Shown here: in pieces, positions 1 to 7,295 of the stretch
How the letters are laid out: each line of letters opens with the position of its first letter
How positions within the stretch are numbered: position 1 is the first letter of the stretch
Assembly: GCF_009498035.1 (NCBI RefSeq)
Contig: NZ_CP034550.1
Coordinates: 10,354,001-10,418,000 of the forward strand
Length of the DNA stretch: 64,000 nucleotides
Direction of reading: 5' to 3'
From: Saccharothrix syringae
GTDB lineage: Bacteria > Actinomycetota > Actinomycetes > Mycobacteriales > Pseudonocardiaceae
The notes under the pieces: model-generated
Databases searched by the model: none
Told to the model about the DNA's origin: nothing
Seen by the model: the letters and a program-made list of their open reading frames with translations, nothing else
Position numbers and translations under genes: made by a program

Positions 1-357
1 GCGCTGCTCGGAGCCTGCCAGCGCGTCCTGGCCCGCCTTCTTGTCCTGGTTGTGCTGGTCGTACTTCTTGTGACCGTCGTCGTAGGACTTCTTCGCCTGG
101 TCGTAGGCGTTGTTCAGGCGGTCCTCGGAGCTGTCCGACCACGGCATCGCGTTGGAGAACGACTGGCCGAAGCCGTCGCCCCACGAGACGTCGTAGTCGT
201 CGAGGTACTCCTCCAGCTCGTCGTTGTGCGTGCCGCCGAGGATGTTGCCCTCGGCGTCGGCCACGTAGTAAGCCTCCAGCAGGGCCTTCTTCTGGTCGTG
301 CGGGACCGACGGGTCGTCGACGACCTTCTTGACGTCTTCCCAGGAAGGCGCGCCCAT
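1..357 (-). CDS. Partial unknown protein, probable T7SS-related, N-terminal 119 residues
   Basis: The gene runs off the left edge; only residues 1-119 are visible, from an ATG at 357. This start overlaps the stop of the EspC-like gene by one base (TGATG), so the two are translationally coupled. The visible part is hydrophilic and rich in D, K, Q and Y, with a predicted helical stretch (NNAYDQAKKSYDDG) and no signal peptide or membrane segment. I do not recognise the family. Being coupled to a small WXG100/EspC-like gene suggests a larger secreted partner or effector of that pair, which is inference only. Confidence 0.6.
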   Translation of the reverse strand, partial: MGAPSWEDVKKVVDDPSVPHDQKKALLEAYYVADAEGNILGGTHNDELEEYLDDYDVSWGDGFGQSFSNAMPWSDSSEDRLNNAYDQAKKSYDDGHKKYDQHNQDKKAGQDALAGSEQR

Positions 358-665
358 CACTGGTTCCCGGTGTTCGCGAAGGTGCCGGCGTTGCCCTGGT
401 CGGACCAGTCGTAGCCGTTGGCCGACTCGCGGAGCTTGTCGGCCAGGCCGCGCACCGCGGCCGCGTGCGCGCCGATCGCCTCGGCGATCTTCGGCAGGCC
501 GGCGAGGTAGCGGGAACCACCGGCGGTGTGCTCACGGCCGAAGTCCTTGGCCGTGACCGCGCTGGAGGTCACCTTGTTCTTGTACTCCTCGATGTCGCCC
601 GCGACGCCTTGGATCGTCGTCGCGGACGACATCATCTCGCCCGCGTTCGCCTGGTAGCCCGACAT
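357..665 (-). CDS. EspC/WXG100-like small T7SS substrate
   Basis: This 102-residue protein has no cysteine, signal peptide or membrane segment and is predicted to be almost entirely helical. The size and composition (N-terminal SGYQANAGEM, then helices with Ala, Lys and Glu, then GLADKLRESANGYDWSDQ) resemble the EspC/DUF2580 and WXG100-like substrates of actinobacterial type VII secretion. A canonical central WxG is absent; the only Trp (YDWSDQG) is near the C-terminus. It lies downstream of glmM and is coupled to a larger gene at the left edge. Family assignment is by resemblance, so moderate. Confidence 0.55.
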   Translation of the reverse strand: MSGYQANAGEMMSSATTIQGVAGDIEEYKNKVTSSAVTAKDFGREHTAGGSRYLAGLPKIAEAIGAHAAAVRGLADKLRESANGYDWSDQGNAGTFANTGNQ

Positions 666-792
666 GCGCTGGTGCCTCCCCTTCGTCCCCGGTCAGACGC
701 GACCGTGCCGTTCCGGGTTCCGACCCAGGATCGCAGGCGGGGCCGGCGGGCAAGGGCCGTTCGGCGGAGTTGGTTGCCTTAGCGAAGCAGGC

Positions 793-1155
793 TCAGCCCT
801 GGTGGGGCGGCTGACCGGGCTGGTCCGGGCCTTGGCCCGGGTAGCCGGGGCCCTGGCCGGGCTGGGGCGGACCGTAACCCGGCTGACCGGGCCCCTGCTG
901 CCCGTACCCCTGCTGCGGGTAGCCCTGCCGGCCGTACCCCGGCGGCGGCCCGTACCCCGGCGGCGGCCCGTAACCGGGTGGCGGCCCGTAGCCCGGCTGC
1001 TGGGGACCGCCCTGCGGCGGGTACGGGTGGTGCCCCGGCGGGAACTGCTGCCGCCCCCGCTTCCTGGTGGTCACCACGACCACCACGACCGCGACCACGG
1101 CCAGCACGAGTACGAAGACGAGCAGCTCAGTCGGTCCGATGTTCGGCATCGGCAC
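793..1155 (-). CDS. One-helix membrane protein, TatA-like N-terminus, Pro/Gly/Tyr-rich tail
   Basis: 120 residues. Residues 5-11 read IGPTELL, followed by a long hydrophobic helix (to about 29) and a basic TTRKRGR stop-transfer. That N-terminus looks like TatA/TatB, but the FG hinge and amphipathic helix are missing. Instead the tail (about 40-120) is built of PGYG, PPQ and QGYG repeats, as in many actinobacterial membrane proteins with disordered cytoplasmic tails. The start could be M1 (1155) or M3 (1149). It begins 15 bases after the glmM stop, so it is probably co-transcribed with glmM. It is unlikely to be a functional Tat component; the role is unknown. Confidence 0.6.
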   Translation of the reverse strand: MPMPNIGPTELLVFVLVLAVVAVVVVVVTTRKRGRQQFPPGHHPYPPQGGPQQPGYGPPPGYGPPPGYGPPPGYGRQGYPQQGYGQQGPGQPGYGPPQPGQGPGYPGQGPDQPGQPPHQG

Positions 1156-1170
1156 ACCCCCGTTCGGGGT

Positions 1171-2502
1171 TCAGCGTACCGAGGAGACGACCCCCGCGAG
1201 CCGCTGCGCGGTGGCCTCCGCCAGCTCGTGCGTCGGCGCCTCGACCATCACCCGCACCAGCTGCTCGGTGCCCGACGGGCGCAGCAGCACCCGGCCGGTG
1301 TCGCCCAGCTCGGCCTCCACCGCGGCCACGGCCTCCGCGACCTCGGCGGCCCGCGCCACCGCGGCCTTGTCCGACACCACGACGTTGACCAGCACCTGCG
1401 GCAGCCGGCGCAGCACGCCCGCCAGCTCGGCCAGCGACCGGCCGGTCTCGGCCATGCGCGCCATCAGGCGCAGCGCGGTCAGCAGGCCGTCGCCGGTGGT
1501 GGCGTGCGCGGGCAGCACCACGTGCCCCGACTGCTCGCCGCCCAGCGCGTAGCCGCCCGCGCGCAGCTCCTCCAGCACGTACCGGTCGCCGACCGCGGTG
1601 GTCCGCAGCGCGATGCCCGCCTCGCGCATCGCGATGTGCAGGCCCAGGTTGCTCATCACGGTGGCGACCAGGGTGTTGTCGGTCAGCTCGCCCGAGTCCT
1701 TCATGGCCAGCGCCAGCACGGCCATGATCTGGTCGCCGTCGACGACCTCGCCGTTCGCGTCCACGGCCAGGCAGCGGTCGGCGTCGCCGTCGTGCGCGAT
1801 GCCCAGGTCGGCGCCGTGCTCGACCACGGCCGCGCGCACCTGGTCCAGGTGGGTGGAGCCGCAGCCGTCGTTGATGTTGAGGCCGTCCGGGGCGGCGTGG
1901 ATCTCGACCACCTCGGCGCCCGCGCGGCGGTAGGCGTCCGGCGCGGCCGCGAACGCGGCGCCGTTGGCGCAGTCCACCACGACCTTCAGGCCCTCCAGGC
2001 GGTGCGGCGTCACCTTCAGCAGGTGCTGCACGTACTGGCCCTCGGCGTCCTCGACGTCGCGCACCCGGCCGACGCCCGCGCCGGTCGGGCGGACCCGTTC
2101 GCCCATCTTCTGCTCGATCTCGTCCTCCACGGCGTCGGGCAGCTTGTGCCCGCCCGCGGCGAAGAGCTTGATGCCGTTGTCGGGCATCGGGTTGTGCGAG
2201 GCGGAGATCATCACGCCCAGGTCGGCGCCCAGCGCGGACACCAGGTACGCCACGGCGGGCGTGGGCAGCACGCCGGCGCGCAGCACGTCGGCGCCCGCCG
2301 ACGCCAGGCCCGCCACCACGGCGGCCTCCAGCATCTCGCCGCTGGCCCGCGGGTCGCGGCCGACCACCGCGACCGGGCGGTGCGAGCGGTCGTGCTCGGC
2401 CAGCACGCGCGCCGCCGAGGCGGCGATGGACAGCGCGAGCTCGGGGGTCAGGTCCCCGTTGGCGAGTCCGCGTACGCCGTCGGTGCCGAACAGGCGGGCC
2501 AT
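1171..2502 (-). CDS. glmM: Phosphoglucosamine mutase
   Basis: 443 residues, the usual size. It converts glucosamine-6-phosphate to glucosamine-1-phosphate for UDP-GlcNAc and so for peptidoglycan. The start [12 protein letters not shown] is the family signature. The phospho-accepting Ser102 lies in ISASHNP and the metal-binding DGDADR is near residue 243. The C-terminal RPSGTE motif (phosphate binding) is present close to the end. A reading frame continues six codons upstream, but the ATG at 2502 matches the family and has GGAGGT 10 bases before it. It lies after rpsI, as in Mycobacterium, with an intrinsic terminator in between, so it may rely on read-through or its own promoter. Confidence 0.97.
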   Translation of the reverse strand: MARLFGTDGVRGLANGDLTPELALSIAASAARVLAEHDRSHRPVAVVGRDPRASGEMLEAAVVAGLASAGADVLRAGVLPTPAVAYLVSALGADLGVMISASHNPMPDNGIKLFAAGGHKLPDAVEDEIEQKMGERVRPTGAGVGRVRDVEDAEGQYVQHLLKVTPHRLEGLKVVVDCANGAAFAAAPDAYRRAGAEVVEIHAAPDGLNINDGCGSTHLDQVRAAVVEHGADLGIAHDGDADRCLAVDANGEVVDGDQIMAVLALAMKDSGELTDNTLVATVMSNLGLHIAMREAGIALRTTAVGDRYVLEELRAGGYALGGEQSGHVVLPAHATTGDGLLTALRLMARMAETGRSLAELAGVLRRLPQVLVNVVVSDKAAVARAAEVAEAVAAVEAELGDTGRVLLRPSGTEQLVRVMVEAPTHELAEATAQRLAGVVSSVR

Positions 2503-2548
2503 GATCGCCGTGACCTCCACGTGAAATGCGCGACAGGGGGAGAAAAAG

Positions 2549-2595
2549 CACTGCGGGAGCAGCAGTTCGACGAAGAACTGGCTGCTCCCGCAGTG
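2549..2595 (-). terminator. Intrinsic terminator after rpsI
   Basis: A 20-bp stem (2549-2568 with 2575-2595) with one bulged base and a 6-base loop lies 26 bases past the rpsI stop. On the minus strand it is followed by CTTTTTCTCC, a real T-tract, which is rare at this GC content. It ends rplM-rpsI transcription before glmM. Confidence 0.85.
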
Positions 2596-2620
2596 TGGTG
2601 CTCGCCGGACCCGGTGGGGG

Positions 2621-3175
2621 TCAGCGCTTGCTGTACTGAGGCGCCTTGCGGGCCTTCTTCAGACCGTACTTCTTCCGCTCCTTGACCCGGGGGTCGCGGG
2701 TGAGGAAGCCGGCCTTCTTCAGCACCGGGCGGTCCTCGGAGTCCACGGCGACCAGCGCGCGGGCGATCGCGAGGCGCAGCGCACCGGCCTGGCCGGTGGT
2801 GCCGCCGCCGCGCAGGTTCGCCACGACGTCGAAGGTCTCGGGCTTCTCGGTGGTCACCAGGGGCTCGCGGATGAGCTGCTGGTGCACCTTGTTCGGGAAG
2901 TACTGCTCCAGCGACTTCCCGTTCAGGGTGAACTTGCCGGTGCCCGGGATGAGCCGGACGCGGACGACGGCCTCCTTGCGGCGGCCCACGGTCTGCGCCA
3001 GGTGGTGCGCACCCGCGTTGAGAGTGTGGCGGACGACGGGCGCCGCCTCCTCCTCGGCCTCGACGGCCTCGGCGTCGGTGGTCTCGTCGACATCGGTCGT
3101 CTCGACGACGTCGGCGTCGAAGTCGGCCTCGGGGGTGGTCACGTCGATGTCCTCGGTCTGCTGCGGCTCGGTCAC
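2621..3175 (-). CDS. rpsI: 30S ribosomal protein S9 with acidic N-terminal extension
   Basis: 184 residues. The C-terminal ~130 residues are S9: [16 protein letters not shown], then the Arg/Lys-rich end ([14 protein letters not shown] ... QYSKR) that reaches toward the P-site tRNA. Residues 1-48 are an acidic extension rich in D, E and T ([12 protein letters not shown]...), also common in actinobacterial S9 but long here. The start overlaps the rplM stop by 4 bases (ATGA), the usual coupled pair. The gene is followed by a strong terminator. Confidence 0.97.
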   Translation of the reverse strand: MTEPQQTEDIDVTTPEADFDADVVETTDVDETTDAEAVEAEEEAAPVVRHTLNAGAHHLAQTVGRRKEAVVRVRLIPGTGKFTLNGKSLEQYFPNKVHQQLIREPLVTTEKPETFDVVANLRGGGTTGQAGALRLAIARALVAVDSEDRPVLKKAGFLTRDPRVKERKKYGLKKARKAPQYSKR

Positions 3176-3615
3176 TGGGCGACCTTCTTGATCTCGAACG
3201 GCTGCGGCTGCTGCGCAGCGTGCGGGTGGTCCGGGCCCGTGTAGACCTTGAGCTTGGCCGCCATCGCGCGACCGAGGCGGTTCTTGGGCAGCATGCCCTT
3301 GATCGCCTTCTCGACCAGCCGGTCGGCACGGGTGTCGAGCACCTCGCCGAAGGACCGCTGGCGCAGGCCACCGGGGAAGCCGGAGTGGTGGTACACGAAC
3401 TCCTGATCGCGCTTCTTGCCGGTCAGCGCCACCTTGTCCGCGTTGATGACGATGACGAAGTCACCGGTGTCAACGTGGGGGGCGTAAGTCGGCTTGTGCT
3501 TGCCGCGCAGCAGCGTCGCGGCCTGGGTGGCGAGCCGACCGAGCACCACGTCCTGGGCGTCGATCACGTGCCAGGCTCGGGTCACCTCGCCGGGCTTCGG
3601 GCTGTACGTGCGCAC
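3172..3615 (-). CDS. rplM: 50S ribosomal protein L13
   Basis: 147 residues, standard size. L13 is an early 50S assembly protein that binds 23S rRNA. Recognised from [39 protein letters not shown], the [20 protein letters not shown] segment and the [11 protein letters not shown] motif. It is the first gene of the rplM-rpsI pair, downstream of a consensus promoter at 3743-3771, with a leader of roughly 110-120 bases. Confidence 0.97.
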   Translation of the reverse strand: MRTYSPKPGEVTRAWHVIDAQDVVLGRLATQAATLLRGKHKPTYAPHVDTGDFVIVINADKVALTGKKRDQEFVYHHSGFPGGLRQRSFGEVLDTRADRLVEKAIKGMLPKNRLGRAMAAKLKVYTGPDHPHAAQQPQPFEIKKVAQ

Positions 3616-3742
3616 GGGTCTACCTCGTCGTCACTTGCGTCTGGGGTCATTGCGGCGGTTGCTCAGGCCGGAGACCCCAGGTGGGCAGAAGACCAGAACA
3701 CAGGCGCGCTAGTGCGCACCGAGTACCGCACAACAACGTAGG

Positions 3743-3771
3743 AAGATACCGGGTGGGTCGGGGAGGGTCAA
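3743..3771 (-). promoter_or_regulatory. Promoter of rplM-rpsI
   Basis: Reading the minus strand: -35 TTGACC (3771-3766), 17-base spacer, -10 TATCTT (3748-3743). This fits the principal vegetative sigma factor. The flanking motif CCGTTTTGACCCT is identical to that at the rpsL promoter (57750-57779). Confidence 0.75.
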
Positions 3772-4124
3772 AACGGGCCCCGTTATAGAGCGGGGTGACG
3801 CCTCGGATCCGCCCGGAAGTGAGCCGCGCCACACCCGGCGGTGGAGCCGTTCAGCCGTCGGGCGGGCGACTCGTCGGGGGCTCGCCGGGAGACGGCGGCA
3901 CCGGGCGGGCCAGCAGTGACACCGGGCAGCAGCGGCACCGGGCGACGGCGTGCCCCGCGCGCGCTCCCGCGAGGGGACCGGCGCGCCCAGCGGCGGACCC
4001 CGCCGGGTCCGCGGACCCCGCGGCCCACCTCGGGCGCGCCCCTCGCGGGAGCACCGGCGAACACACGCGGGCCCCGGGACCCGATCCGGGTCCCGGGGCC
4101 CGCGGAACGCCCGCGGCGGAGGGC
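3772..4124. other. Gene-free stretch between the rplM promoter and esxA, with strong RNA structures
   Basis: No credible gene was found here. The stretch holds a 14-bp inverted repeat with arms 3963-3976 and 4039-4052. Between them is a second hairpin (GCGGACCC/GGGTCCGC). An 18-bp perfect hairpin follows at 4066-4104. Read from the minus strand, all of this is the 3' region of the esx transcript. Confidence 0.6.
4066..4104 (-). terminator. Terminator after esxA
   Basis: A perfect 18-bp stem (4066-4083 with 4087-4104) with a 3-base loop lies 20 bases past the esxA stop. No T-tract follows, as is usual for high-GC actinobacterial terminators. A second, larger inverted repeat follows immediately downstream (4052-3963). 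Confidence 0.75.
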
Positions 4125-4424
4125 TCAGCCGCCCCAGCGGCTGGTGTTCTTCTGCTCGGCGGCCTGGTACGCCTCGCCGGCCTGCTGCACGGCCACACCG
4201 ATGGTCGCCATGACCTGCTGGAGGCCGGCGGCGGCCTCGTCCCACGCCTGCTGCGCGGCCTGGTACGAGCCGGACGCGTTACCGTCCCACTGGGCGATGA
4301 CCGGGGCCAGGCGGCTCTTCAGGTTGTCCAGCTCGGACTGGACCTGGTTGGCCTGGCTGGTGATGTCGGAGGCCGCGCTGGCCATGTCGGCGAAGCTGAC
4401 CTTGATGAGGTTGGCGTCAACCAT
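4125..4424 (-). CDS. WXG100 protein, ESAT-6-like (EsxA/EsxT type)
   Basis: 99 residues forming a helix-turn-helix hairpin. The WXG turn is W-D-G (QWDGNAS, about residues 46-48) and the C-terminal tail has a YxxxE secretion signal (YQAAE, near residue 88). Such proteins leave through EccC as helical heterodimers. Its partner is the WXG100 gene 70 bases upstream. By position, directly before rplM, it corresponds to the esx pair of the mycobacterial ESX-4 locus (esxT/esxU); exact orthology is inferred from synteny. Confidence 0.9.
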   Translation of the reverse strand: MVDANLIKVSFADMASAASDITSQANQVQSELDNLKSRLAPVIAQWDGNASGSYQAAQQAWDEAAAGLQQVMATIGVAVQQAGEAYQAAEQKNTSRWGG

Positions 4425-4473
4425 GATGTCCCCTCGGAAGTGAAGTCAGGAAGTCGAAACGGGTGGAGTGGAA

Positions 4474-4495
4474 ACGGGTGGTGAATTTCACCCGT
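4474..4495 (-). promoter_or_regulatory. Small hairpin in the WXG100 intergenic gap
   Basis: ACGGGTG and CACCCGT (7-bp arms, 8-base loop) lie at the stop codon of the upstream WXG100 gene. A direct repeat of GGAAACGGGTG-type sequence lies just beyond (4466-4480). It could protect the upstream message or lower expression of the second gene. Weak evidence. Confidence 0.35.
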
Positions 4496-4806
4496 CAGTT
4501 GCCGAGGCGGCCCAGGATGGTGGACATCTCCTGCGACTGCTGCTCTTCCTGCTCCATGTAGGTGGCCGCGGTGCCGCTCATCTGCTCGGCGATGTCCAGC
4601 AGCGCCTTCTGGAGCTTCGCGGCGTCGGCGTTGAAGCGCTCCATCAGCTTGTCGAACGCGATGCGGGCGCTACCGGACCAGGTGCTGGCCAGGGCCTCGA
4701 CGGTGCCCTCCAGGTTGTTCAGGATGCCCTGGACGTTCCCGTTCGTGTCGACGATGTCCTTGCCCGCCTGGACGAGCTCTTCATGTCCAGTGGAGAAACC
4801 GGCCAT
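4495..4806 (-). CDS. WXG100 protein, CFP-10-like (EsxB/EsxU type)
   Basis: 103 residues. The helical hairpin has its WXG turn as W-S-G (STWSGSA, about residues 43-45) and a YxxxE-type tail signal (YMEQE, about residue 83). As the first gene of the esx pair it is likely the partner that carries the export signal read by EccC. The start ATG at 4806 is preceded by AGGGGG. A 140-base gap separates it from the next upstream gene, so a promoter for the pair could lie there. Confidence 0.9.
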   Translation of the reverse strand: MAGFSTGHEELVQAGKDIVDTNGNVQGILNNLEGTVEALASTWSGSARIAFDKLMERFNADAAKLQKALLDIAEQMSGTAATYMEQEEQQSQEMSTILGRLGN

Positions 4807-4946
4807 GGGTGCGACCCCCTAGGTCTTCGAAGGCGTTCTTGGTTGGTACGCCTCATCCGACGCAGACCCTGCCACGACCGGTTCCACCCTGTCGCGACTT
4901 TCCCGGAAGTAGTTGCGCTCGTAAACGTTTCTGACCGCAAACGGCG

Positions 4947-5369
4947 TCAGTAGAGGATTCGCGCTTGCGAAAAGTCCTCGTCATCGGGGGTGTCGACGGG
5001 CAGTTGCCCCTTCGGCCCGGCCGGCGGTCGAGAACCGAGCCGCGGCGGCGGGGGTGCCGAATTTGCATTCGCGTCCATTTGCTCTCGCGATTTCGGCGGG
5101 GAGAGCAGTTCGGCGGCGGGCGGCAGCGCCTCCACGGGCAGGCCGCGGTCCCGGCGGAACCCGTCGGCGACGCGCTGGACGTCCGCCGACGTGGCCGCGT
5201 GGTCCCCTGGTCGCACCGCGCGCCCGCGCGCCCGCTCGGCGAGCCCGCGGTTGCGCTCGCGCTGGGCGGCGGTCCGGTCACCGGCCGCCGCGGCGGCGCG
5301 GCGGGCCCTGGTGACGGCGGCGTCGAGGTCGGCGCGGAACCTGGCCGCGGCGTCCGAGATGGCGCTCAT
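4947..5369 (-). CDS. Unknown small helical protein of the T7SS locus
   Basis: 140 residues. The first ~90 are Ala/Arg-rich and predicted helical (FRADLDAAVTRARRAAAAAG). The last ~45 are disordered and Pro-rich, with an acidic end (DTPDDEDFSQARILY). There is no signal peptide, membrane segment or WXG. It starts 18 bases after the Hsp70-like gene stops, so it is likely in the same operon, and precedes the WXG100 pair. It could be a cytosolic adaptor or chaperone for the WXG100 pair, but no family was recognised. Confidence 0.55.
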   Translation of the reverse strand: MSAISDAAARFRADLDAAVTRARRAAAAAGDRTAAQRERNRGLAERARGRAVRPGDHAATSADVQRVADGFRRDRGLPVEALPPAAELLSPPKSREQMDANANSAPPPPRLGSRPPAGPKGQLPVDTPDDEDFSQARILY

Positions 5370-5387
5370 CGTCCTCCCTGCGAGGGT

Positions 5388-7169
5388 TCAACTGGTCACG
5401 GTCAGCGTGCGGACGACCTGCTCGCACGCGGGGCGCACCCGGTCGCCCCCGTCCCGGGGGTACTGGCAGCCGACGCTGACCTGGAAGGCGTCCTGGAACA
5501 GCACGTACCAGTCGATGGTCGTCGTGCCGGCCGTTTCCCGGTAGTAAACGACATCCTTGCCCGCGAAGGTGGCGGAAGGGTCGAAACCGGACAGACCCGT
5601 GCCCTTGTCGTAGAGCCGGCGCAGCTCGTCGCGGGCCCGCTCGGGTTCCCGGGAGGAGTCGTAGCTGAGCTTCTGCTCCTGCACCGCGATGGCCTCCAGG
5701 TCCGCACCGCCGGACTCCGGTTCCAGCAGCACCTTGCGGGTCTCCACCTGCCCGCCGGTCTGCTCCCAGCCCGCCGGGGCGGTGAAGCTGTAGTCGTACT
5801 GCGCGACGGTCTTCCCCGCGTTCGACGCGGACGTGGTGGTCGGCCCGGGCGTGCCCTCCTCGCCCCGGCTCAGCGCGTAGGCCACGGAACCGCCGATCGC
5901 GGCCAGCAGCACCACCGAGCCCGCCACCACCAGCGGCACCCGGCTGCGGCGCGGCGGCGGCGCGGGTGGCAGCGGCGGCGGGAAGTGGCCCTGCGGCGGG
6001 AACGCGGTCCGCGGCGCGGTCAACCGCCGGGTGATCTTGCGGGTGCTGTCCTCGGTGATCCGCTGGGTCACCTCGCCCGGCGGCGGCAGGGCGCCGGTGC
6101 GCATCGGGTCCGCGCCCACCGCCCGCAGCGCGCCGCGCGCCACCACGGTCTCCGGCTGGTCGATGCTCGTGGGCACCACCCCGGACTGCTCCAGCACCAG
6201 CCGCGCCACCAGCGGGATGCGGCTGGACCCGCCGACCAGGAACACGGCCGCCAGCTCGCGCGGCTCCAGGCCCGCGTCGCGCACCGCGCCGACCACCAGC
6301 GCGGCGGCCCGGGTCAGCGGCGCGGTGACCAGGCGCTCCAGGTCGGTGCGGGTGACGTGCGCGTCGGGGAACGGCGGCGGCATCGGCACGTCGGTGTAGG
6401 CGTGCCGGGACAGCGTCTCCTTGGCGCCGCGCACGTCCTGCCGCAGCACCCGGCGCTTGCGGCGGTCGGCCAGCTCGCGGCCCTCGACCAGCCGCCGCCA
6501 CGCCTCCGGGTCGTTCGGCGCGACCAGCGAGCCGACGTGCTCCAGCAGCGCCTGGTCGACGTCCGCGCCGCCGAACCCGGGGTCGCCCTTGGTGGCCAGC
6601 ACCCGGAACGCGCCGCCGCGCCGCACCACCACGCTCGCGTCCACCGTGCCGCCGCCCAGGTCGAGCACTGCCAGCGCGGCACCGTCCGGCACGGCGTGGG
6701 TGGCCGAGTGGTGGACCGCCGCCGCGACCGGCTCGGGCACCAGCCGCACCTCCTGGGCCAGGCCGCGGGCGGCTTGCAGCAGCACGCGGGTGCGCATCGC
6801 GCCCCAGTCCGCGGGGTGGGTGAGCACCAGCAGGTCGACCCGGTCGCGGCCGGCCACCCGGCGCGCCTCGCCCACCGCCCGCGCCAGCACCGCCCGCACC
6901 ACCTCCGCCACCGGCAGCACGCTGGTGCCCAGCAGCAGCTCGCCCTCGTCGACCCGGCGCTTGGGGTGCGGCTCGTAGCGCGAGGGGTCCACCGCCGCCT
7001 GGCGCTCGGCCTCCTGGCCCACGAACAGCGTGCCGTCGGCCGCGGCGAACACCGCCGACGGCACGATCGGCTGGCCGTCGACCACCACCACCTGCGGCTC
7101 GCGCCCGTCCAGGGACATGGCGACGCAGGTGCTGGACGTGCCGAAGTCCACCGCCACGCGCAAGCTCAT
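5388..7169 (-). CDS. Hsp70-like ATPase fused to an extracytoplasmic T7SS-associated domain
   Basis: 593 residues. Residues 1-350 are an Hsp70/actin-fold ATPase: phosphate-1 DFGTSS (8-13), phosphate-2 DLGGGT (170-175), adenosine motif VGGSSR (312-317). There is no Hsp70 substrate-binding domain. A Pro-rich linker (388-408) leads to one membrane helix (411-433). An outside domain of ~155 residues with two cysteines follows. That domain (YSFTAPAGWEQTG, later DWYVLFQDAFQVSVGCQYP) resembles the C-terminal domain of the Rv3446c family of type VII secretion-associated proteins. Rv3446c occupies the same slot in ESX-4, beside the esx pair. Inference: an ATP-driven cytosolic module coupled through the membrane to the secretion channel. 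Confidence 0.8.
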   Translation of the reverse strand: MSLRVAVDFGTSSTCVAMSLDGREPQVVVVDGQPIVPSAVFAAADGTLFVGQEAERQAAVDPSRYEPHPKRRVDEGELLLGTSVLPVAEVVRAVLARAVGEARRVAGRDRVDLLVLTHPADWGAMRTRVLLQAARGLAQEVRLVPEPVAAAVHHSATHAVPDGAALAVLDLGGGTVDASVVVRRGGAFRVLATKGDPGFGGADVDQALLEHVGSLVAPNDPEAWRRLVEGRELADRRKRRVLRQDVRGAKETLSRHAYTDVPMPPPFPDAHVTRTDLERLVTAPLTRAAALVVGAVRDAGLEPRELAAVFLVGGSSRIPLVARLVLEQSGVVPTSIDQPETVVARGALRAVGADPMRTGALPPPGEVTQRITEDSTRKITRRLTAPRTAFPPQGHFPPPLPPAPPPRRSRVPLVVAGSVVLLAAIGGSVAYALSRGEEGTPGPTTTSASNAGKTVAQYDYSFTAPAGWEQTGGQVETRKVLLEPESGGADLEAIAVQEQKLSYDSSREPERARDELRRLYDKGTGLSGFDPSATFAGKDVVYYRETAGTTTIDWYVLFQDAFQVSVGCQYPRDGGDRVRPACEQVVRTLTVTS

Positions 7170-7295
7170 CCGTCATCCCCTCGCCGGCCGGGGTCGCCCT
7201 GCCCGCACATGCATACCCCACCAACGCCCCGCCGCGTCGGCTGGTCACGCCATCCCACCGGCCGGCGCCCGGCGGCGGCACCGCCCCCGCGCCGG

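Noticed and set aside
793..1155. Functional TatA
   Set aside because: The FG hinge and amphipathic helix are missing.
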